Shown here: piece by piece, positions 6,823-11,299 of the stretch
How positions within the stretch are numbered: the stretch's first letter is position 1
How the letters are laid out: the number at the start of each line of letters is the position of its first letter
Origin: Actinobacteria bacterium 13_1_40CM_66_12
GTDB taxonomy: Bacteria; Chloroflexota; Dormibacteria; Dormibacterales; Dormibacteraceae
Assembly: GCA_001917895.1 (NCBI GenBank)
Contig: MNEW01000060.1
Location: 1-11,299 of the forward strand
Reading direction: 5' to 3'
Length of the DNA: 11,299 bases
Program-made: the position numbers and the translations under genes
Notes under the pieces: generated by a model
The model's database searches: none
What the model was told of the DNA's origin: nothing
Seen by the model: only the letters and a program-made list of their open reading frames with translations

Positions 6823-8087
6823 GCGCGGAGCTGTACGCCGGCAACTCGCCTCAACGCTTCTGGCGATTGCTGGTGGAGTCCGAGCCGTCACCCGAGGCCT
6901 GGTCGGAGGCGGTGAGAAGGGCGGCTTCGGTCCTGCCGCCGGAGACGCGCTCGGGCGGGGATCGGATCGAGGCCATCCTCGCGCAGACGCTTGGGGAAGG
7001 CCAGTTCGGCGCGGACCATTGGCAGCTGGGACGCGCGCAGCGTGTTTACTACGCACTCAAACCTCTCCTGCCGCGGTCGTGGACGCGCCGGATGAAACGG
7101 GTGTACGGGAATCATCGAGCCGCCGGACTGCGCCTGGGCTGGCCGATCGAATCCAGGTACGTCGATTTCCAGTTTGGGTTGGCGCGCCACCTACTTGAGA
7201 GCCTCGGTCGATCGAGCCTGCCGTTCATCGGCTTCTGGCCCGGGGGCAGCAGGTATGCGTTCGTGCTCACCCACGACATAGAGACCGGCGTGGGGCAGTC
7301 TTTCGCGCGCAGCGTCGCCGACATCGATGAGTTCTTCGGGTTCCGTTCATCCTTCAACTTCGTCCCCGATCGATACCGCGTTGACCGGGACCTGATGGAG
7401 GACCTTCGGGCTCGCGGGTTCGAGATCGGGGTCCACGGTCTCAAGCACGACGGCAGAGACTTCGCATCGCAGCGCGAATTCTTGAGCCGGGCGGCCCGGA
7501 TGAACGCCTTCGTCGGTGAGTTCGGCGCGGCAGGCTTTCGGTCTCCATTGACGCACAGGAATCCGGAGTGGATGCAGGCCCTCGAGATCGAGTACGACGG
7601 CTCGTTCTTCGACACCGATCCGTATGAGCCGATCGGTGGCGGCACCATGTGCATCTGGCCGTACCAGCTCGGACGTTTCGTCGAGCTGCCCTACACGCTC
7701 ACGCAGGACTACACGGTGACCGAGGTCCTTGGCGAAACGACTCCCCGCCTCTGGCTGGAGAAGGTCGAGTTCATAAGCGCCAATTACGGCATGGCCCTTT
7801 TGAACACGCACCCGGACTATCTGAGAAAAGCAGACACGCTGCGCATTTACACCGAGTTCCTCGCCGCCATGCGCGACCGAGCCGACTTCCACCACGCTCT
7901 TCCTCGCGACATCGCGCGATGGTGGCGCGCACGAAGCGCGACGACGCGTGTTGAAGATCTGCCCGGTGCGGAGGTCGCGACCATCGACGCGGCCGGCGGG
8001 ATCAGCCGACCGGAACCTGCCAGTCAGAGCGACCGATGTGCTTCTCGTACAGAGGGTGCGAGAAGTAGTGCAGGACGTATTGCTTAG
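6819..8087 (+). CDS. Polysaccharide deacetylase family protein (NodB-like)
   Basis: 422 residues from GTG 6819-6821, which overlaps the stop of the FemAB-like gene. A roughly 145-residue N-terminal region of unknown role precedes a NodB-type domain. Visible motifs are FVLTHDIETG at 148-157 (Asp153 as base or metal ligand), GVHGLKH at 204-210 (His206 and His210 as metal ligands), GFRSP at 239-243 with Arg241, YDGSFFDTDPYEP at 259-271, and LLNTHPDYL at 327-335 with His331. Such enzymes remove N- or O-acetyl groups from glycans. No signal peptide is seen, so it may act on a lipid-linked or cytoplasmic intermediate. The domain ends near ARWWRAR (residue 372). The remaining 50 residues are Ser/Ala/Arg-rich, and the last 86 bases run antisense over the end of the TylF-like gene, suggesting a non-conserved extension. 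It pairs with the FemAB-like protein in one unit, likely to modify the polysaccharide made by the neighbouring enzymes. Confidence 0.87.
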   Translation: MSAELYAGNSPQRFWRLLVESEPSPEAWSEAVRRAASVLPPETRSGGDRIEAILAQTLGEGQFGADHWQLGRAQRVYYALKPLLPRSWTRRMKRVYGNHRAAGLRLGWPIESRYVDFQFGLARHLLESLGRSSLPFIGFWPGGSRYAFVLTHDIETGVGQSFARSVADIDEFFGFRSSFNFVPDRYRVDRDLMEDLRARGFEIGVHGLKHDGRDFASQREFLSRAARMNAFVGEFGAAGFRSPLTHRNPEWMQALEIEYDGSFFDTDPYEPIGGGTMCIWPYQLGRFVELPYTLTQDYTVTEVLGETTPRLWLEKVEFISANYGMALLNTHPDYLRKADTLRIYTEFLAAMRDRADFHHALPRDIARWWRARSATTRVEDLPGAEVATIDAAGGISRPEPASQSDRCASRTEGARSSAGRIA

Positions 8088-8829
8088 CATGCCACTCAGC
8101 TGAAATCGCGCGCTTGTAGGCCAGTCCGTGGATGGGCGCGACCTTCCGGTCTGAGTGGCCGGCGCTGAACTCGGAGATGGCGAGCAGCTCGCCCGTGTAC
8201 TCGGAATGCAGCTCCCAGTCGTCGCCAACCACATCGTCGAAATGGCAGAACACTCGCGGGAGTAGCGAGGGCGCGTCAGCCGAGAGGAGAGCGAGAGCCG
8301 CCGCGGTCGACGAGTAGTAGTCGAGGTCGAACGCAACGAAGCCTATCGGCAGCAGCTCGCGTCGCGTCAGGAACTGCGGGACCGTTTCGGCCACGTCGCC
8401 GACGACGATCTCGGCCGTTTGCAATCGGTCCCGCAGCTGCTCGCCATCCATGGCGAAATAGCCCGATCTCCAGACGTAGGGCATGTCGCGGTAATCGCGC
8501 GGCTGGGGCAGGCCGGAGCCGAGGTCGAATCCGAAGACCGCGATCTCGATTCCGATCTGTTCCTGGACGGCGCGCGCGTGGCGCTCGAGGGCAAGCAGGC
8601 CGCGGCCTCCCGCAACCCCCATCTCGATGACCGTGATGCCGCCCAGCCCGAGTGCGCGAGCCTGACGGGCCGCCTGGTAGGTCCCATAGGCGTAGTCGGG
8701 GCGGTCCATGGCATCCCACTTGAGCCTCGCCTCGAACGACGCCCCCGGCCACCGGAGCAGGAGCTCCCGGGGAATTCGGTTCGGTTCAAGCGCGATGCGT
8801 GCGAGGCGGCCCAGGCTCTTGACGCTCAT
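8002..8829 (-). CDS. TylF-like metal-dependent O-methyltransferase (class I SAM)
   Basis: 275 residues. The SAM-binding motif I is VIEMGVAGGRG at 67-77, followed by GFDLGSGLP at 100-108. FVAFDLDYYSST at 164-175 and HFDDV at 196-200 supply Asp168, Asp170, Asp198 and Asp199, matching the acidic metal-binding pattern of TylF/NovP-type sugar O-methyltransferases. The likely job is methylation of a hydroxyl on a sugar residue of the local polysaccharide or its precursor. The C-terminal half (SEYTGELLAISEF, HGLAYKRAISAEWHAKQ) is less familiar to me. Start ATG 8829-8827, seven bases after the stop of the upstream methyltransferase gene, so they share a transcript. The 3' end overlaps the convergent deacetylase gene by 86 bases. 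The family is moderately certain; it could also methylate a lipid or another small acceptor. Confidence 0.75.
   Translation of the reverse strand: MSVKSLGRLARIALEPNRIPRELLLRWPGASFEARLKWDAMDRPDYAYGTYQAARQARALGLGGITVIEMGVAGGRGLLALERHARAVQEQIGIEIAVFGFDLGSGLPQPRDYRDMPYVWRSGYFAMDGEQLRDRLQTAEIVVGDVAETVPQFLTRRELLPIGFVAFDLDYYSSTAAALALLSADAPSLLPRVFCHFDDVVGDDWELHSEYTGELLAISEFSAGHSDRKVAPIHGLAYKRAISAEWHAKQYVLHYFSHPLYEKHIGRSDWQVPVG
8039..8067. terminator. Candidate stem-loop in the convergent overlap
   Basis: Bases 8041-8047 (CTTCTCG) and 8059-8065 (CGAGAAG) are perfect inverse complements. Wobble and A-T pairs extend the stem on both sides in the plus-strand RNA, and the loop is about ten bases. It sits within the 86-bp overlap of two convergent genes, before both of their stop codons in their own directions, so it could slow or end transcription from either side. 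No T-run follows. The pairing is sequence fact; the function is inference. Confidence 0.35.
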
Positions 8830-8836
8830 GCGACAG

Positions 8837-9664
8837 CTACTTCTCGAGGATGCTGATGATGTCCCACTTGGTGGTCAGCCTGAACTTGCCTCCAGGTCCC
8901 CAAGAGCCGAGCTGGGCGATGAGCTTGAGGTCGTGTTTCGCGACCATGTCCGCGAATTGCTCGCCAGTCATGTTGCTTCGCTGGCCGATGTCGGCCGCGC
9001 CGTCCTCTCGACCCGCCCTGGCATGGTGGATGACAGCACGGCCGCCCGGCTTCATCACCCTGCTTATCTCGCCCACGTATGCGTCGACGTCGGGAGGGGC
9101 GATGTGCACGAACACGTCGAACGACCACACGCCGTCGACGCTCCTGCTCGCGATGGCGGTCAGGCTCCTCCCATCGTTGACATGGAATTCCATGTTGCGG
9201 GCCTCCTCGAAGCGGAGCCGGCACAGCTCGATGCACCGATCTGAGAGGTCGACCAGGATGAGGTGCCGGGCGATGCGCTGAAGGGCTTCGGTCCAGCGAC
9301 CCGCTCCGGGACCAATCTCCAGGATCGTGGTCTCAGGCTCGAGGTTCGGCAGCATCACCTCTTCGATGAGGGCGCTCTTCCATTCCTCGGAAGGCGTCCA
9401 CTCCTCCCCTTGCAGCGACCAATCCCACCCTTGCCAGTACTCATAGTTGACGGCCCGTCCGGTGCGGGCGTTCAACCCATATCGCTGTTCGAGCCGCGCC
9501 ATTCGCTTCTGCGCGAACCGGCTGGCATGGTTGAGACCCGCGACGACCGCCGCATACGCTGTCCAGCGGTAGCCATTCTCGCGTGCAAGCAGGCGCGCCC
9601 ATCGCAGCCGGCCGAACCTGGCTCGCTGCTCACGCTGGAGGAGCGACTCCGCCGAATCGGTCAT
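8837..9664 (-). CDS. Class I SAM-dependent methyltransferase
   Basis: 275 residues. Methyltransferase motif I is ILEIGPGAGRW at 114-124, with acidic Asp139 in LVDLSD binding the SAM ribose. VDGVWSFDVFVHI at 176-188 and VMKPGGRAVIHH at 203-214 are the usual motifs II and III. The N-terminal 100 residues are helical and basic, with a Trp-rich stretch (YEYWQGWDWSLQGEEWTP at about 74-91) as in methyltransferases of sugar loci. The ATG at 9664-9662 shares four bases (ATGA) with the stop of the upstream glycosyltransferase gene, so the two are translationally coupled. It probably methylates a sugar, and the substrate is unknown. It differs clearly in sequence from the neighbouring TylF-like enzyme despite equal length, so it is not a duplicate. 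Confidence 0.85.
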   Translation of the reverse strand: MTDSAESLLQREQRARFGRLRWARLLARENGYRWTAYAAVVAGLNHASRFAQKRMARLEQRYGLNARTGRAVNYEYWQGWDWSLQGEEWTPSEEWKSALIEEVMLPNLEPETTILEIGPGAGRWTEALQRIARHLILVDLSDRCIELCRLRFEEARNMEFHVNDGRSLTAIASRSVDGVWSFDVFVHIAPPDVDAYVGEISRVMKPGGRAVIHHARAGREDGAADIGQRSNMTGEQFADMVAKHDLKLIAQLGSWGPGGKFRLTTKWDIISILEK

Positions 9665-10644
9665 GCCACCTGCACCATCGCCCGCAACCGAGCCAGGCCC
9701 TGCTGATGCTGGGCGCTGAGCTGCGCCTGGAGCGCTCTACTCTTCGCGGCCAGCTCCTCCTGGCGGGCCAAAGCCTGCAGCATCGCGTCTGCCATAGATC
9801 TCGGATCGTTGGGCGCAAACAATGCTGCGTCTCCGAATCGCGAACGCAAACCAGGCAGGTCGGACAGGACCAGCGGCCGCCCGAGTCCAACCGCCTCGAA
9901 TGCGGCCCGGTTCATGATGTGCGGGTCGGTGCTGAACACAGCGACGACATCGGCAACCAGCAGCTCCCCGAGGAACGTCGGATAGTCGAGCCAGCCGGTG
10001 AAGATGGCGTTGGAGGGCGCGCCACGCCTGACCGCCAGCGGAACGCGCTGTTCATCGCCCGTCAGGCGAAACTCAACCTGCGGAGCAAGCCGGGCCGCCT
10101 CGACGACTTCAGCCACTGGTTCGTTGCCGTCCAGGCTTCCGGCCACGACTACTCGTAGTCCGGAAGCTCCGGGTGGGTGCGACGCTTGGCGGTCGTCGGG
10201 CAGGTCATCCGGGACCAGGAGCGCTCTCGCCCCCCATGCCTCGACCAACGCTTCGTCTTCCTGCGTGTGGACGAGTGCGGCCGCGGCTGTACGACAGACG
10301 GGCTCGAGGAGCCGGCCGGACCAGCGCCACTTCCAGGAGTGGAACGCGCCGGTGTGGCAGTCGACGACCAGGCGGCACTGATGCGTGGCGCACCACAGCC
10401 ACGCGACCACCGGCGCGACAACCGGCGGCGTGATGACGATGAGGACGCCTGGCCGGTGGCGCCGGAGCAGGCGCCACATCCGGATCGAGTCGACCACGTA
10501 GCGGACGGGCAGCAATGCCTTCTGTTTGGGCCGGCTGCGGATGTACCAGGCCCGCCCACCCAGCGCCTCGGCCAGGGCCTCGGTACGTCCCTGGTACTTG
10601 TCCCACGCCACTGCAGCGACCGGGATCGGCGTCGAGTCAACCAT
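9661..10644 (-). CDS. Glycosyltransferase, GT-B fold, GT4-like
   Basis: 327 residues with two Rossmann-like halves. The N-terminal half has strand-turn units such as VLIVITPPVVAPVV at 67-80 and LVVDCHTGAFHSW at 92-104. The C-terminal half has LRVVVAGSLDGNEP at 163-176, EFRLTGDE, IFTGWLDYPTFLGELLVADV at 214-233 and the nucleotide-sugar site FEAVGLGRPLVLSDLPGLR at 249-267, where Glu250 is the family acid. It would move a sugar from a nucleotide donor to a growing glycan at the cytoplasmic membrane face; donor and acceptor are unknown. At 327 residues it is somewhat short for GT4, with a compact N-terminal domain. The Gln/Ala-rich C-terminal helix (about 290-320) could form a coiled coil. The ATG at 10644-10642 lacks a visible ribosome binding site. 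The downstream methyltransferase gene overlaps its stop. A 232-bp gap lies upstream. Confidence 0.85.
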   Translation of the reverse strand: MVDSTPIPVAAVAWDKYQGRTEALAEALGGRAWYIRSRPKQKALLPVRYVVDSIRMWRLLRRHRPGVLIVITPPVVAPVVAWLWCATHQCRLVVDCHTGAFHSWKWRWSGRLLEPVCRTAAAALVHTQEDEALVEAWGARALLVPDDLPDDRQASHPPGASGLRVVVAGSLDGNEPVAEVVEAARLAPQVEFRLTGDEQRVPLAVRRGAPSNAIFTGWLDYPTFLGELLVADVVAVFSTDPHIMNRAAFEAVGLGRPLVLSDLPGLRSRFGDAALFAPNDPRSMADAMLQALARQEELAAKSRALQAQLSAQHQQGLARLRAMVQVA

Positions 10645-10876
10645 ATTCAGACAACGTTCAGGCTAGGTCCCAGGCGAGCGGCGAAAAATGGGCGTTCCCG
10701 AACGCAATGGGCAGGCCACCTATGAGCGCGGCGTCCTTTGTCCCTATCCACTTCCGACCTTGTCCGAACGGACCGCCAACAGGCTCGGCGATCGCCCACG
10801 CTTCAGTGAGCGGCCGTCGAACAGGTTGCGTATCCGTACAGGCGGTGGGCGTTCGCGGCCGGCGAATCCTCGATCA
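10645..10876. other. Non-coding gap with short dyads inside the polysaccharide cluster
   Basis: The only sizeable gap in the minus-strand series. No reading frame in it looks like a real protein. It holds GCGTTC-CC-GAACGC at 10692-10705, GTCCG-AA-CGGAC at 10762-10773, and TGGGCGTTC repeated at 10689-10697 and 10846-10854. It may carry a promoter for the three genes from 10644 down to 8002, or be an eroded gene. I could not assign -10/-35 boxes. Confidence 0.35.
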
Positions 10877-11299
10877 TCACGCCTCTGCATGCGGCTCCAC
10901 GCCGGCCGGCTGAGTCGTGCCGACCGGCTCACTTGCGCGACCGAGAACCAGCGTCCTCACGATCTCCTGGTAGCGCCGCCGCTGGAACGGCCACCGATAC
11001 GGCTCGTTCACATCAGCGGCCCTGCTCACGAGCCGGTCACGCAGCGCCGGCTCTGCATGCAAGTCACGAATCGCTCGCGCAAGGTCGCGCTCATCGCCCG
11101 GGACGAACATCTGAAAGCACGACTCGTCGAAGTAAGCCTCCACCGAGCGCGTCCGCGAAACGATCGCGGGTTTGCGCATGGTGATGTAGTCGAACATCTT
11201 GTTGGAGTGGGTCAGGTCTCGGAATATGTCCCGGCGGAGGGCGACGACGCCGGCGTCCGCGCTCGCGATCGCCTGGACCAGCTCGTCGAGCGGGACGAA
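10877..11299 (-). CDS. Glycosyltransferase, GT4-type, C-terminal part (partial)
   Basis: The last 140 codons of a gene entering from the right edge; the open frame begins at base 11299 with no start codon needed. The translation FVPLDELVQAIASADAGVVA, then DLTHSNKMFDYITMRKPAIV and DESCFQMFVPGDERDLARAI, is the donor-binding half of a family 4 glycosyltransferase. SNKMFDYITMRKP is the usual site following the nucleotide-sugar pocket, and the VPGDERDLARAI helix closes the domain. Relatives transfer sugars from nucleotide donors during capsule, exopolysaccharide or lipid-linked glycan synthesis. The last 20 residues (VLGRASEPVGTTQ onward) are a non-conserved tail. An ATG at 11197 is internal, not the start. 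It is separated from the next glycosyltransferase gene by 232 bp. Confidence 0.85.
   Translation of the reverse strand, partial: FVPLDELVQAIASADAGVVALRRDIFRDLTHSNKMFDYITMRKPAIVSRTRSVEAYFDESCFQMFVPGDERDLARAIRDLHAEPALRDRLVSRAADVNEPYRWPFQRRRYQEIVRTLVLGRASEPVGTTQPAGVEPHAEA

Noticed and set aside
10515..10932. Open frames on both strands across the gap (10515-10913 plus, 10744-10932 minus)
   Set aside because: Their translations are Arg/Pro/Gly-rich with no domain pattern, and they overlap well-supported glycosyltransferase genes. They are typical chance frames in GC-rich DNA.

Overview
The window is high-GC bacterial DNA with dense gene packing, stop/start overlaps of the GTGA and ATGA type, and several GTG or TTG starts. 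Gene content (FtsE-FtsX with a coiled-coil M23 hydrolase, secreted hydrolases, a FemAB-like protein, a polysaccharide deacetylase, glycosyl- and methyltransferases) fits a GC-rich soil-type bacterium such as a member of Chloroflexota, Dormibacterota or Actinomycetota. The phylum is an inference; no rRNA, tRNA or marker gene in the window fixes it. I saw no insertion sequence, CRISPR array or phage gene.

Left part (1-1705): the 5' end of a haloacid-dehalogenase type II gene runs off the left edge on the minus strand. It is divergent from a plus-strand gene for a secreted alpha/beta hydrolase (Ser131-Asp359-His393). The hydrolase stop codon lies one base from the stop codon of the next, convergent gene.

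Division module (1707-4614, minus strand): ftsE, ftsX and a gene for an exported coiled-coil M23 peptidase form a tight operon with overlapping ends. FtsEX is the ATP-driven membrane complex that switches on septal peptidoglycan hydrolysis. The third protein is the expected effector, with all M23 metal and catalytic histidines present. ftsE seems to start at TTG, with small dyads just upstream and a strong hairpin at 4683-4718 separating it from the next upstream gene.

Middle (4737-5814): a secreted beta-propeller-like protein with eight cysteines in the mature chain (minus strand) has a clear ribosome binding site. A 160-bp divergent regulatory region with repeated CCGGTC elements separates it from the next gene.

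Surface polysaccharide region (5815-11299): a FemAB/GNAT-like protein and a polysaccharide deacetylase are translationally coupled on the plus strand. They converge on a minus-strand series reading inward from the right edge: a partial GT4-type glycosyltransferase, a 232-bp gap, a second glycosyltransferase, a class I methyltransferase and a TylF-like O-methyltransferase. The two transcription units overlap tail to tail by 86 bp. Together they look like part of a locus that assembles and decorates a cell-surface or exported polysaccharide. No polymerase, flippase or exosortase is visible, so the locus must extend beyond the window if it is complete.

Nothing here is a demonstrably new system. 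The points most worth a second look are the FemAB-deacetylase pair next to sugar-modifying enzymes, the overlapping convergent ends at 8002-8087 and 1703-1709, and the orphan cysteine-rich propeller protein.
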